From Lacrimispora saccharolytica (GTDB lineage Bacteria; Bacillota; Clostridia; Lachnospirales; Lachnospiraceae), in the NCBI GenBank assembly GCA_021531795.1, contig JADYUL010000001.1:124001-188000 (forward strand): DNA of 64,000 nucleotides, read 5' to 3'. A model generated the notes under the pieces. The model was not told the DNA's origin, ran no database searches, and was given only the letters and a program-made list of their open reading frames with translations. How positions within the stretch are numbered: the first letter of the stretch is position 1; every line of letters starts with the position of its first letter. Positions 1-8,472 of the stretch are shown here, in pieces. The position numbers and the translations under genes are program-made.

Positions 1-591
1 GCAACCGGAGCCACACATAATAAGCTTGGAATCCCGGGAGAAGAAGAACTGCAGGGCATGGGAGTATCCTATTGTGCAACCTGTGACGGAGCTTTCTTCA
101 GGGGCAGAACCACTGCCGTGATCGGTGGCGGAGACGTGGCTCTTGAGGATGCACTCTTCCTCGCAAGGGGCTGCAAGAAGGTCTATCTCGTTCATAGAAG
201 AGATGCCTTCCGCGGAGCTAAGAAGCTGGAAGACAAGGTCAGGGCAACTGAGAATATTGAGCTTGTGTTAAATACTGTTCCGGTTAGTGTACAGGGTGAG
301 GACAGCGTTAGCGGTCTTACTGTGAGAAACGTCAAAACGGGCGAAGAGACTGTACTTACAGTTGACGGAGTCTTCGTTGCTGTCGGAACACATCCCATTA
401 CCGATTATCTTAAGGGTAAGCTTGAGCTTGATGCCAGAGGATATATTGTTGCTGACGAGACCGGTAAGACCTCGGTTCCCGGAGTATATGCTGCCGGAGA
501 TGTGAGAACCAAGGCCCTGCGTCAGATCGTAACCGCAGCCGCTGACGGTGCCAATGCCGTAGAAAGTGTACTTGAATATATCAATGGCTGA
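1..591 (+). CDS. trxB: Thioredoxin reductase, 3' part (5' end outside window)
   Basis: Flavoprotein that uses NADPH to reduce thioredoxin in the cytoplasm. The frame is open from base 1, so the gene begins upstream; about 196 residues are visible. They include the redox-active CATC pair just after the window start, a Rossmann NADPH motif (GGGDVALEDA) and the C-terminal FAD-binding stretch (GVYAAGDVR), then a TGA stop. The N-terminal FAD domain is missing only because of the window edge. It is followed by a 130-base AT-rich gap carrying the comM promoter. The family assignment is secure. Confidence 0.95.
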   Translation, partial: ATGATHNKLGIPGEEELQGMGVSYCATCDGAFFRGRTTAVIGGGDVALEDALFLARGCKKVYLVHRRDAFRGAKKLEDKVRATENIELVLNTVPVSVQGEDSVSGLTVRNVKTGEETVLTVDGVFVAVGTHPITDYLKGKLELDARGYIVADETGKTSVPGVYAAGDVRTKALRQIVTAAADGANAVESVLEYING

Positions 592-642
592 GTAAAAACA
601 TCGGAATATTGCAATATCAATTTTTTGATGTGTATCCGATAA

Positions 643-671
643 TTTACATTTTTACATTATTCTGATATATT
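643..671 (+). promoter_or_regulatory. Predicted sigma-A promoter of comM
   Basis: TTTACA (643-648), a 17-base spacer and TATATT (666-671), 54 bases upstream of the chosen comM start in an AT-rich gap. Read by eye against the sigma-A consensus; no transcription start is known. Confidence 0.45.
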
Positions 672-724
672 AATCATTGTCGAATATATCGCTGAATATC
701 TGCATCCCGGATTTGGAGGATGCT

Positions 725-2248
725 ATGTATTCAATCATTCATTCCGGAGGCCTCGACGGCATCCGGAGTTATCAAGCCGATGTAGAAGTCGATGTGGGCA
801 AGGGCCTGCCCGGCTTCTATATGGTCGGCAAACTTTCCGGTGAAGTTAGAGAAGCTAAAGAGCGTGTCAAAGTCAGTATGAAGAACAGTGGCATTTATCT
901 GCCGCCTGTTCAGATTACCGTCAACATTTCGCCTGCTTCCATTTCCAAAAACGGCACGGCCTTCGACCTGCCCATAGCTATCGGGATTCTCAATTCCTTG
1001 GATATGATTCCCCAAAAGCATCTGGATAATACCTGTATCATTGGTGAACTGAGCCTTGATGGCAATGTTCGTCAGGTTAACGGCGTGCTCCCAATAGTAC
1101 TTGCTGCCAGGGACGCAGGATTTCTTAGATGCATTGTTCCGGGCGCTAACAGGAGCGAGGCCTCCTTCGTGGAGGGCATCGACATCTATCCTGTGAACAC
1201 TCTTCTCGAGACCATCGATTTACTCTCAGGCGATGAATTAACGCCTTCTTTGTATGAAGATGCCGTTATTGATAAAGAGCAGGAAAAGGATAATCTGCTC
1301 TTTGAAGACATAGTTGGTCAGGAAGCGTGCAAACGTGCGGCATTAATCGCGGCGAGCGGTTTTCATCATCTATTGATAATAGGACCTCCGGGAACAGGTA
1401 AGACCATGATTGCCAAGAGAATCCCCTACATCATGCCGCCGCTGACTGTTGATGAGAGCCTTGAGGTTTCTTCTATATACAGTGTTGCAGGTCTTTTGAG
1501 TGAGGAGAAGCCGATTATCACCATGAGACCCTTCAGAAGTCCGCATCATACGGCAACCATGCAGACACTCGCAGGCGGTGGCAGATTTGCAAGACCGGGG
1601 ATTATTTCGCTTGCTCACAGAGGTGTTTTATTTATGGATGAATTCCCGGAATTCAGCAGGGAGTGTATTGAGGTACTCAGGGAGCCCCTGGAGGAAAAGC
1701 GTATCCATATTGCAAGAGTCAATTCCATGTCAACCTTTCCGGCGGACTTTATGCTGGTAGCGGCGGCAAACCCCTGTCCCTGCGGATACTTCCCAAACAG
1801 GAATAAATGTAATTGTTCTCTTCCACAGATTAATCATTACAGAAGCAAGATGACGGGACCTACCAAGGATCGAATCGACATCACGGTCACTGCTGATAAA
1901 ACAGATCCTGACAGACTCATTGATTATAAAGGTGCAGGTGCTGATTATGTGTACACAACCGAAGCCATGCGTAACACCGTGCTCAGAGTACGAGCTGTTC
2001 AGAGCAGACGTTTCATGGGAACAGATATTTCATATAACAGCGAGATTCCGCCCTCTCTTATCAATAGATACTGCAAGCTTGGAAAAAAGGAGATTGAGTT
2101 CATAAAGGAAGCCATGAATGCAATGGATTTCTCAGCCAGAGCCTACCATAAGATTCTAAAGGTTGCTCGGACGATTGCTGATATTGAAGAGTGCGATACT
2201 ATCAGTATCGACCATCTGTCAGAAGCAATCTGCTACAGAGGTGCGTAA
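725..2248 (+). CDS. comM: ComM/YifB family AAA+ ATPase (Mg-chelatase-like)
   Basis: Hexameric AAA+ helicase family; ComM promotes branch migration during natural transformation in Gram-negatives, and the family is widespread in Firmicutes. The 507-residue length is normal. The N-terminal fold (GLPGFYMVG) is followed by Walker A GPPGTGKT at about residues 220-227, Walker B LFMDEFPEF, a cysteine-rich NPCPCGYF segment and a C-terminal Mg-chelatase domain. A TTG at 677 is in frame, but ATG 725 is preferred: GGAGGA lies at 715-720 and homologues begin there with MYSxxxSxxLxGI. The next gene is dprA, 16 bases away, so the two DNA-uptake-associated genes are probably cotranscribed. Whether this organism is transformable cannot be judged here. 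Confidence 0.93.
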   Translation: MYSIIHSGGLDGIRSYQADVEVDVGKGLPGFYMVGKLSGEVREAKERVKVSMKNSGIYLPPVQITVNISPASISKNGTAFDLPIAIGILNSLDMIPQKHLDNTCIIGELSLDGNVRQVNGVLPIVLAARDAGFLRCIVPGANRSEASFVEGIDIYPVNTLLETIDLLSGDELTPSLYEDAVIDKEQEKDNLLFEDIVGQEACKRAALIAASGFHHLLIIGPPGTGKTMIAKRIPYIMPPLTVDESLEVSSIYSVAGLLSEEKPIITMRPFRSPHHTATMQTLAGGGRFARPGIISLAHRGVLFMDEFPEFSRECIEVLREPLEEKRIHIARVNSMSTFPADFMLVAAANPCPCGYFPNRNKCNCSLPQINHYRSKMTGPTKDRIDITVTADKTDPDRLIDYKGAGADYVYTTEAMRNTVLRVRAVQSRRFMGTDISYNSEIPPSLINRYCKLGKKEIEFIKEAMNAMDFSARAYHKILKVARTIADIEECDTISIDHLSEAICYRGA

Positions 2249-2264
2249 TATGAAGGAGGGTTGT

Positions 2265-3395
2265 ATGACGGAAGAATCAATTGCAACTATATTTATGCAG
2301 TCAGTCAGGGGCGCGAATACCACCGGTAAGCTTAAACGAATGATAGGAAGTTTTGGGAGTCTGTATGCTGCAGCGAATGCATCTTATGAAGAATTGATGG
2401 CTGTTATCGGACCGGAAGGAGCAACAAATATTGTTAATACCAGAGAGATGGAGGGACTTGAAGGTGCAGCCGCCACTCTTAGTGCTCGCAAAATTGGATT
2501 TACAGGGATAGAGGATGATGATTATCCTGAGAAATTAAAACTTATTCCGGATGCTCCGCATGGATTATATTATCTGGGTAAGCTACCACCCGACAAACCG
2601 ACGGTATCGATTGTCGGTGCAAGGAACTGTTCCGAATACGGAAGACAGATGACAAGAGAATTCAGTAGGGAGATCGCTGATTCCGGTATCAGTGTAATAA
2701 GCGGAATGGCAAGAGGGATTGACAGTATAGCAGAACGGTCAACACTTGATGTTGATGGATACACCTGTGCTGTACTGGGCTGCGGTGTTGACATTTGTTA
2801 CCCTGCAGAGAACAGAGAGTTGTATGAAGATATCAAGAGACGGGGATGTATAATAAGCGAATATCCGCCGGGCACCAAGCCAGTAGCGGGATTTTTTCCT
2901 GCAAGAAACAGGATAATAGCAGGGCTTTCGGATGCTTTACTTGTGATGGAAGCCAGGGAAAAGAGCGGAACATTGATTACAGTGGGGCTTGCACTGGAGC
3001 AGGGCAAGGATATATATGCTCTCCCGGGCAGAGCTACGGATTCACTGAGTCTTGGATGTAATCAGCTGATTAGGGACGGAGCGGGGATTCTGCTTAGACC
3101 GGAGCTCTTTGTTGAAGAATTTCTTGAGAATTCCGAATACGGAATTAATGATACTTCTGTTTGTAATGCTATCCGCAATTCGGTCACTAAGGAAGAACTG
3201 CTCTGTGCCTCCTTAAGTCCGGATGAATTACTGATTAGAAACTGTCTTGATTATCTTCCGCAGTCAGTGAGCGAAATCTTCTTTAAGGTGAGCAGCGTAA
3301 GTAACATGAGTCTCTCCGAGCTTATGCGGCACCTGACAACAATGACTATAAATAAGAAGATCAATTGTATTGATGGAATGAATTATTCACTGTGA
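2265..3395 (+). CDS. dprA: DNA processing protein DprA (Smf)
   Basis: Binds incoming single-stranded DNA and loads RecA during transformation. The 376-residue protein has the Rossmann-like DprA core, with SIVGARNCSEYG, SGMARGIDSIAE, LGCGVD and the ARNRIIAGLSDA segment, plus an N-terminal helix-hairpin-helix-like region and a C-terminal winged-helix-like tail. The open frame extends back to 2163 inside comM, but ATG 2265 is chosen for the AAGGAGGG at 2253-2260. In B. subtilis the homologue smf also precedes topA. The convergent rpsT gene follows, with a shared terminator between. Confidence 0.94.
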   Translation: MTEESIATIFMQSVRGANTTGKLKRMIGSFGSLYAAANASYEELMAVIGPEGATNIVNTREMEGLEGAAATLSARKIGFTGIEDDDYPEKLKLIPDAPHGLYYLGKLPPDKPTVSIVGARNCSEYGRQMTREFSREIADSGISVISGMARGIDSIAERSTLDVDGYTCAVLGCGVDICYPAENRELYEDIKRRGCIISEYPPGTKPVAGFFPARNRIIAGLSDALLVMEAREKSGTLITVGLALEQGKDIYALPGRATDSLSLGCNQLIRDGAGILLRPELFVEEFLENSEYGINDTSVCNAIRNSVTKEELLCASLSPDELLIRNCLDYLPQSVSEIFFKVSSVSNMSLSELMRHLTTMTINKKINCIDGMNYSL

Positions 3396-3416
3396 TATAT
3401 TTTTGAACAAAAAAAT

Positions 3417-3442
3417 CCCCTTATGATGACGGTCATAAGGGG
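3417..3442. terminator. Shared hairpin terminator between dprA and rpsT
   Basis: A perfect 10-bp stem, CCCCTTATGA/TCATAAGGGG, with a 6-base loop. On the minus strand it is followed by seven Ts, so it is a strong terminator for rpsT. On the plus strand the downstream T-run is later and weaker, so it probably also ends dprA, less efficiently. Confidence 0.85.
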
Positions 3443-3462
3443 AATTGAAAACATATTTTTTA

Positions 3463-3726
3463 TTAAGCCATCTGGTTAACAGCCTTGCTGAGACGAGATA
3501 CCTTTCTTGAAGAAGTATTCTTGTGATATACTCCCTTAGAAGTAGCCTTGTCTATTGTAGCTGTAGCCTCGACTAATGCCTTCTTAGCAGCTTCCTTATC
3601 GTTAGCTTCGATAGCAGCATATACCTTCTTGATAGCAGTCTTAACACCGGACTTAATAGCCTTGTTACGCTCTGCATTGCTTGCTGCAACTAAGATTCTC
3701 TTCTTTGCTGATTTAATATTAGCCAA
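3463..3726 (-). CDS. rpsT: 30S ribosomal protein S20
   Basis: Small-subunit protein that binds 16S rRNA. It has 87 residues, is lysine/alanine-rich and begins (M)ANIKSAKKRI, typical of S20. The open frame runs upstream to 3801, but homology and a strong GAGGAGGTG place the start at a TTG (bases 3726-3724 read on the minus strand). A UUG start is also known for E. coli rpsT, where poor initiation takes part in autoregulation; here that is only a parallel. It has its own promoter, divergent from topA, and its own terminator. It is the only convincing minus-strand gene in the window. Confidence 0.96.
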   Translation of the reverse strand: MANIKSAKKRILVAASNAERNKAIKSGVKTAIKKVYAAIEANDKEAAKKALVEATATIDKATSKGVYHKNTSSRKVSRLSKAVNQMA

Positions 3727-3802
3727 GTTGCTCACCTCCTCGATCAGGTTTAAGTGTGCTACAACTCCGGACACGGACAGTATTGCCACACACGCAAACA
3801 TT

Positions 3803-3831
3803 ATTCTATGTCATATTTTTCGTTTCGTCAA
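3803..3831 (-). promoter_or_regulatory. Predicted sigma-A promoter of rpsT
   Basis: On the minus strand, TTGACG (3831-3826), a 17-base spacer and TAGAAT (3808-3803). This gives a leader of roughly 70 bases before the TTG start. It is a near-consensus match, as expected for a ribosomal protein gene. Confidence 0.7.
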
Positions 3832-3874
3832 CCTGTTTTTTATAATAATAGAAGAAACTCGTCAAAATTTTTTC

Positions 3875-3903
3875 TTGCAAAGCCAAAAATCTTGTTGTAT
3901 AGT
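3875..3903 (+). promoter_or_regulatory. Predicted sigma-A promoter of topA
   Basis: TTGCAA (3875-3880), a 17-base spacer and TATAGT (3898-3903), about 50 bases before the topA start and divergent from the rpsT promoter. Confidence 0.65.
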
Positions 3904-3954
3904 TGTGCACGTGACATCAGAAGATGTTGAAAACACAAGTAATAGGGGAAAACT

Positions 3955-6027
3955 ATGGCAAAGTATCTAGTTATCGTGGAGTCTCCAACCAAGGTGAAGA
4001 CGGTTGGCAAGTTCCTCGGAAGCAATTATAAGGTTATGGCCAGCCAGGGTCATGTAAGAGATCTTCCCAAGTCAAGTCTCGGAGTAGACGTGGAGGGCGA
4101 TTTTGAACCACATTATATAACAATAAGAGGAAAGGGCGACATTCTTGCGGCCTTAAGGAAGGAAGTAAAGAAGGCAGAGAAGATATATCTGGCGACTGAC
4201 CCTGACCGCGAGGGAGAGGCTATAAGCTGGCATCTCATCGCGGCACTTAAGCTTGAGGGCAAGAAGGTATACAGAATCACCTTCAACGAGATTACCAGGA
4301 ATGCTGTTAAGGAGAGCCTGAAGAACGCACGTGACATCGACATGAATCTGGTTGATGCTCAGCAGGCAAGACGTGTACTTGACAGAGTGGTCGGTTATGA
4401 GATTTCGCCGGTGCTTTGGGCTAAGGTTAAGAGAGGACTTTCTGCGGGAAGAGTGCAGTCCGTGGCTCTAAGAATCGTATGTGACAGAGAACAGGAGATC
4501 GCAGATTTCATTCCTACGGAATACTGGACCATTGATGCGACACTTAATACCAAAAACAGCAAGAAGTCAATTCATGCCAAGTATGCCACAGAGGACGAGC
4601 ACGAGCTTGACAGCAGGGAAAAGGTTGATGCCATTATGAAGGAGCTTAGCGGTAAGGGTATGGTTATCGATGAGCTTAAGCATGGCAGCAGGACCAGGAA
4701 GATGCCTCTTCCTTTTACAACATCTACACTCCAGCAGGAAGCAAGCAAGTCTCTCAATTTTTCCACACAGAAGACCATGCGCGTAGCGCAGCAGCTGTAT
4801 GAAGGTGTGGAGATTAAGGGCCAGGGTACGGTTGGTCTCATTACCTACCTTCGTACCGACAGTACCAGAATATCCGACGAAGCGGAGAGAATGGTTACGG
4901 AATTTATCGTATCGCAGTATGGTGAGAACTATGTTGCGGCTAAGGATACACTTCCGAAGAGTAATAAGAAGATTCAGGATGCGCATGAAGCTATCAGACC
5001 TACGGATGTAAACAGAACACCTCAGATGGTTAAGGATGACCTGACAAGGGAACAGTTCAGGCTTTATCAGTTAATCTGGAAGAGATTCGTTGCAAGCCGT
5101 ATGGCAGCAGCAATTTATGATACCGTCAATGTCAAACTTTCATGCGGAACACATAAGTTTACGGCCGGCTCAAGCGCGCTTAAGTTTGAGGGCTTTATGA
5201 ATGTATATGTGGATGCCGACGAGGAGAAGGACGGCAACAATTCGCTGCTCTTTGATTTAGATGAGAAGAGTGAGGTTGTGCTTAGTGATATCAGCCCTAC
5301 CGAGCATTTCACCCAGCCGCTTCCACACTTTACGGAGGCGAGCCTCGTTCATGCCATGGAGGAGCTTGGCATCGGCAGACCTTCAACCTATGCAACAACC
5401 ATTACCACAATTCTGGGCAGAAGATATATTGTTAAAGAAGGCAAGAACATCTTCGTTACTGAGATAGGCGAGATTGTAAACAACATTATGAAGGAGGCCT
5501 TCCCTCAGATTGTGGACGTTGATTTCACTGCCACTATGGAGACGCTGCTTGATGGCGTTGAGGAGGGCAATGTTAAGTGGAAGACCATAATCGAGAACTT
5601 CTATCCAGACCTCAAGGCCGCTGTAGATAAGGCTGAGTCGGAAATCGAGAAGATTGAGATAAGGGATGAGCAGTCGGGAGAGTTGTGTGAGGAATGCGGC
5701 AGACCGATGTATATCAAATACGGTCCTCACGGAAGATTCCAGGCCTGCTCCGGTTTCCCGGAGTGCAGACACACCAAGCCTTATTTTGAGAAGATTGGTG
5801 TGGCATGTCCAAAGTGCGGCAAGGATATTGTAATTAAAGCAACCCGTAAGGGAAGACGATATTATGGATGTATAGACAATCCCGAGTGCGATTTCATGGT
5901 ATGGCAGAGACCGTCGGGAAGCAACTGCCCCAAGTGCGGACAGCCGATGCTGCTTAAGGGTGGCAAGAGAGTCTGCATGAATGACGAGTGTGCTTATAGC
6001 GAGGACGCCGGAAAAAGCGATAACTGA
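3955..6027 (+). CDS. topA: DNA topoisomerase I (type IA)
   Basis: Relaxes negative supercoils through a 5'-phosphotyrosine intermediate. The 690 residues show the TOPRIM domain at the N-terminus (VIVESPTKVKT; DPDREGEA), the catalytic tyrosine at about Y298 in LITYLRTDS, and the RPSTYA segment of the fourth domain. Three C-terminal four-cysteine zinc ribbons follow (CEECG...C...C, CPKCG..., CPKCG...). ATG 3955 follows AGGGGAAA. The gene has its own promoter and is followed by a 117-base gap without a clear terminator, then codY. The dprA-topA-codY neighbourhood matches Bacillus. Confidence 0.97.
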   Translation: MAKYLVIVESPTKVKTVGKFLGSNYKVMASQGHVRDLPKSSLGVDVEGDFEPHYITIRGKGDILAALRKEVKKAEKIYLATDPDREGEAISWHLIAALKLEGKKVYRITFNEITRNAVKESLKNARDIDMNLVDAQQARRVLDRVVGYEISPVLWAKVKRGLSAGRVQSVALRIVCDREQEIADFIPTEYWTIDATLNTKNSKKSIHAKYATEDEHELDSREKVDAIMKELSGKGMVIDELKHGSRTRKMPLPFTTSTLQQEASKSLNFSTQKTMRVAQQLYEGVEIKGQGTVGLITYLRTDSTRISDEAERMVTEFIVSQYGENYVAAKDTLPKSNKKIQDAHEAIRPTDVNRTPQMVKDDLTREQFRLYQLIWKRFVASRMAAAIYDTVNVKLSCGTHKFTAGSSALKFEGFMNVYVDADEEKDGNNSLLFDLDEKSEVVLSDISPTEHFTQPLPHFTEASLVHAMEELGIGRPSTYATTITTILGRRYIVKEGKNIFVTEIGEIVNNIMKEAFPQIVDVDFTATMETLLDGVEEGNVKWKTIIENFYPDLKAAVDKAESEIEKIEIRDEQSGELCEECGRPMYIKYGPHGRFQACSGFPECRHTKPYFEKIGVACPKCGKDIVIKATRKGRRYYGCIDNPECDFMVWQRPSGSNCPKCGQPMLLKGGKRVCMNDECAYSEDAGKSDN

Positions 6028-6091
6028 TTGTTCCTTTTGTAAATATTTACTGACTTTTTACCCGAATTATTACTAAAAATAATGCGTTTTG

Positions 6092-6120
6092 TTGAAATTG
6101 TCTGATAAATGTGCTAAAAT
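6092..6120 (+). promoter_or_regulatory. Predicted sigma-A promoter of codY
   Basis: TTGAAA (6092-6097), 17 bases and TAAAAT (6115-6120), 25 bases before the codY ATG, so the mRNA leader would be short. Confidence 0.6.
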
Positions 6121-6144
6121 ATCTCCATGTTAAGGAGGTTTACC

Positions 6145-6936
6145 ATGAGCAGTGTGCAGTTACTTGATAAGACGCGCAAGATAGGCAAATTGTTGCATAA
6201 CAATAATTCGAGTAAGGTGGTTTTTAATGATATCTGTGATGTGATGCAGGATATTCTTGAAAGCAATGTTCTTGTTATCAGCAAGAAGGGCAAGGTGCTT
6301 GGAATAGACCATGACAGTAAGGTTGAACCCATTCATGAGCTTATCAAGGACAAGGTAGGCGGCTTCATCGACAATCTTTTGAATGAGAGAATGCTGTCCG
6401 TATTGTCTACCAAGGAGAATGTCAATCTTGAGACACTGGGTTTCGAGGGAGATGATATCAGGAAGTATACTGCGATTATTGCTCCGATTGACATTGCGGG
6501 AGAGAGACTGGGGACCCTGTTCGTATATAAGGACGGAGAGGCCTATGATATAGATGATATCATTCTGTGTGAATACGGCACTACGGTGGTCGGTCTTGAG
6601 ATGCTGAGGGCCGTGAATGAAGAGAACGCTGAGGAGTCAAGGAAGATAGCGGTTGTAAAGTCCGCAATATCAACACTTTCATTCTCTGAGATGGAGGCTG
6701 TGGTTCATATCTTCGATGAATTGAACGGAATGGAAGGTATCCTTGTTGCGAGCAAGATAGCAGACAGGGTTGGCATTACAAGGAGTGTAATCGTCAACGC
6801 ATTGCGTAAGCTTGAGAGTGCGGGAGTGATCGAGTCCAGAAGCTCCGGCATGAAGGGAACATATATTAAGGTATTAAACGAAGTTGTATTTGATGAGATA
6901 GAGAAGCTCAAAAAGGGTACTTCACTGAGCCATTGA
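6145..6936 (+). CDS. codY: GTP/branched-chain amino acid-responsive repressor CodY
   Basis: Global nutritional regulator of low-GC Gram-positives that senses GTP and branched-chain amino acids. The 263-residue protein begins MSSVQLLDKTRKIG, has an N-terminal GAF ligand domain (about 1-155) and a C-terminal winged helix-turn-helix (ASKIADRVGITRSVIVNALRKLE). ATG 6145 is chosen over 6127 because AAGGAGG at 6132-6138 is correctly spaced. It lies directly upstream of the fla/che operon, as in B. subtilis, where CodY represses motility. A terminator separates it from flgB, so the two are independently transcribed. Confidence 0.96.
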   Translation: MSSVQLLDKTRKIGKLLHNNNSSKVVFNDICDVMQDILESNVLVISKKGKVLGIDHDSKVEPIHELIKDKVGGFIDNLLNERMLSVLSTKENVNLETLGFEGDDIRKYTAIIAPIDIAGERLGTLFVYKDGEAYDIDDIILCEYGTTVVGLEMLRAVNEENAEESRKIAVVKSAISTLSFSEMEAVVHIFDELNGMEGILVASKIADRVGITRSVIVNALRKLESAGVIESRSSGMKGTYIKVLNEVVFDEIEKLKKGTSLSH

Positions 6937-7022
6937 TTGCGCTTTGCCTGATCACTGACGGTTGTGATTATCTATAATGACCGGTGTGAACAGAGAAAAA
7001 TGAATAAACGGATTGGTGTTTT

Positions 7023-7056
7023 AAACGGATTTATTGCCTGCAATAAGTCCGTTTTT
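7023..7056 (+). terminator. Intrinsic terminator after codY
   Basis: A 14-bp stem with one G-U pair (7023-7036 with 7041-7054), loop CCTG, ending in a run of six Ts. It separates codY from the flagellar operon. Confidence 0.85.
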
Positions 7057-7152
7057 TGCATATGACTGTTACAGTCAAGAAAACAAGGGCTGTAATCACA
7101 CTATATTGTGCAGTTCTTTGTGAAAAAATACTAGATAATGTGGTCAATACTC

Positions 7153-7180
7153 TTGTTTTTTTGTTGTAATTATTTATAAT
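7153..7180 (+). promoter_or_regulatory. Predicted sigma-A promoter of the fla/che operon
   Basis: TTGTTT (7153-7158), a 16-base spacer and a perfect TATAAT (7175-7180), giving a leader of about 50 bases before flgB. The leader could fold through GGAATAGG (7181-7188) with CCATTCC (7211-7217). No sigma-28 promoter, CodY box or c-di-GMP riboswitch was found in this gap. Confidence 0.55.
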
Positions 7181-7235
7181 GGAATAGGGTGTAATTGTAG
7201 GATAGTGTTTCCATTCCTAATTTAAGGAGGAGAAT

Positions 7236-7625
7236 ATGATTAGCTCAAATGCATATGATTATATCAATGTACTGGATAAAGCAGCCGATGCAGCCGCAAT
7301 GCGTAATGAACTGATTGCCAATAATATTGCCAATCAGGATACGCCGGGATACAAGAGACAGGATGTCGACTTCGAGGGCCAGCTTAAGAAGGCTATGAGG
7401 AACAGCAAGTATACCTCCGTAGACAGCAAGGTGAGCAATCTTAGGAGCAGAAGTCTGGAGGCCAAGCAGTATACCGATTACGGCAATTACTCCTACAGAC
7501 TGGATGAGAATAATGTAGATCCCGAACAGGAGCAGATTAAGCTTGCAGCCAATCAGCTCAAGTATCAGGGAATTATGAGCAGTTTAACCAATGAGTTCAA
7601 GAATCTTCAGTCAGTAATGAAGTAG
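7236..7625 (+). CDS. flgB: Flagellar basal-body rod protein FlgB
   Basis: Proximal rod subunit and first gene of the operon. The 129 residues include the rod/hook N-terminal signature (NELIANNIANQDTPGYKRQDV) and the C-terminal helix that packs the rod. AAGGAGGAG at 7224-7232 sets the ATG. flgC follows after 12 bases. Confidence 0.96.
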   Translation: MISSNAYDYINVLDKAADAAAMRNELIANNIANQDTPGYKRQDVDFEGQLKKAMRNSKYTSVDSKVSNLRSRSLEAKQYTDYGNYSYRLDENNVDPEQEQIKLAANQLKYQGIMSSLTNEFKNLQSVMK

Positions 7626-7637
7626 AGGAGGTAGTGT

Positions 7638-8081
7638 ATGGGATTATTTGATTCATTTAATATTAATGCATCAGGACTTACTGCCCAGAGATACAGAATG
7701 GATGTTATCGCTCAGAATGTAGCCAATGCCAACACCACCAGGACTGAGGACGGTACCCCGTATAAGCGCAAGGTCGTAACCTTCGAGGAGAAGAACGGCA
7801 AGTCCCCGAGTTTTTCAACAGTATTCGGCAGGGAGACTGACAGATTCAGGTCAAACGGAGTCAAGGTGAGCGGTACTTACGAGGATCCCAGCGAGGGTAA
7901 CATGGTTTACGATCCGGATCATCCCGACGCTGACGAGAACGGATATGTAACCTATCCCAATGTCAATATTATTCAGGAGATGACGGATCTGATTGATGCC
8001 AGCAGAAGCTATGAGGCCAATGCCACGGCATTCAATGCCAGCAAGCAGATAGCAAGCCAAGGACTTACAATGGGAAGCTGA
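7638..8081 (+). CDS. flgC: Flagellar basal-body rod protein FlgC
   Basis: Proximal rod subunit, 147 residues. It starts MGLFDSFNINASGLTAQR, has the MDVIAQNVANANT rod motif and ends with the conserved SRSYEANATAFNASKQ helix. The gene order flgB-flgC-fliE is the standard rod block. Confidence 0.96.
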   Translation: MGLFDSFNINASGLTAQRYRMDVIAQNVANANTTRTEDGTPYKRKVVTFEEKNGKSPSFSTVFGRETDRFRSNGVKVSGTYEDPSEGNMVYDPDHPDADENGYVTYPNVNIIQEMTDLIDASRSYEANATAFNASKQIASQGLTMGS

Positions 8082-8107
8082 TTTTGATTAACTGAGGTGA
8101 CAAACTA

Positions 8108-8434
8108 ATGGCATTAGATATAGCAAGTCTACGCAATATTTCAAGTCCGATTATTGAGGAAGCAGTAAGAAACAGCAATTTACAAAGAGCTGAGGAGACA
8201 GGAACGGATTCCTTCTCAAATGTGTTCAATGCTGCCGTTAATAATATATATGAGACCAATTCATATCTGTCCGAAGCAGAGAATGAGGAACTTAAGTTCT
8301 CGATGGGATTGACTGATAATACCCACGACCTTACCATAGCGCTTCAGAAGGCTTCTACTGCGCTCCAGTATACGGTTGCTGTAAGAGATAAGCTCTTAGA
8401 GGCTTACAAGGAGATAATGAATATTAATCTATAA
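8108..8434 (+). CDS. fliE: Flagellar hook-basal body protein FliE
   Basis: Adapter between the MS ring (FliF) and the rod. The 108 residues end in the typical ALQYTVAVRDKLLEAYKEIMN stretch, with a helical N-terminus. Its place between flgC and fliF agrees with the assignment. Confidence 0.93.
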   Translation: MALDIASLRNISSPIIEEAVRNSNLQRAEETGTDSFSNVFNAAVNNIYETNSYLSEAENEELKFSMGLTDNTHDLTIALQKASTALQYTVAVRDKLLEAYKEIMNINL

Positions 8435-8472
8435 CGGTTTGTAGTACCGGGTAATAGTTAGGAGTACCGGGG

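Noticed and set aside
596-642. Terminator after trxB (ATCGGA 600-605 with TCCGAT 635-640)
   Set aside because: The stem is short, the loop long and the T-run lies inside it, so it is not a convincing intrinsic terminator.
7057-7235. c-di-GMP riboswitch or CodY box upstream of flgB
   Set aside because: I looked for the GEMM-type core and for AATTTTC/GAAAATT half-sites and found neither; only a weak hairpin and a sigma-A promoter are supported.
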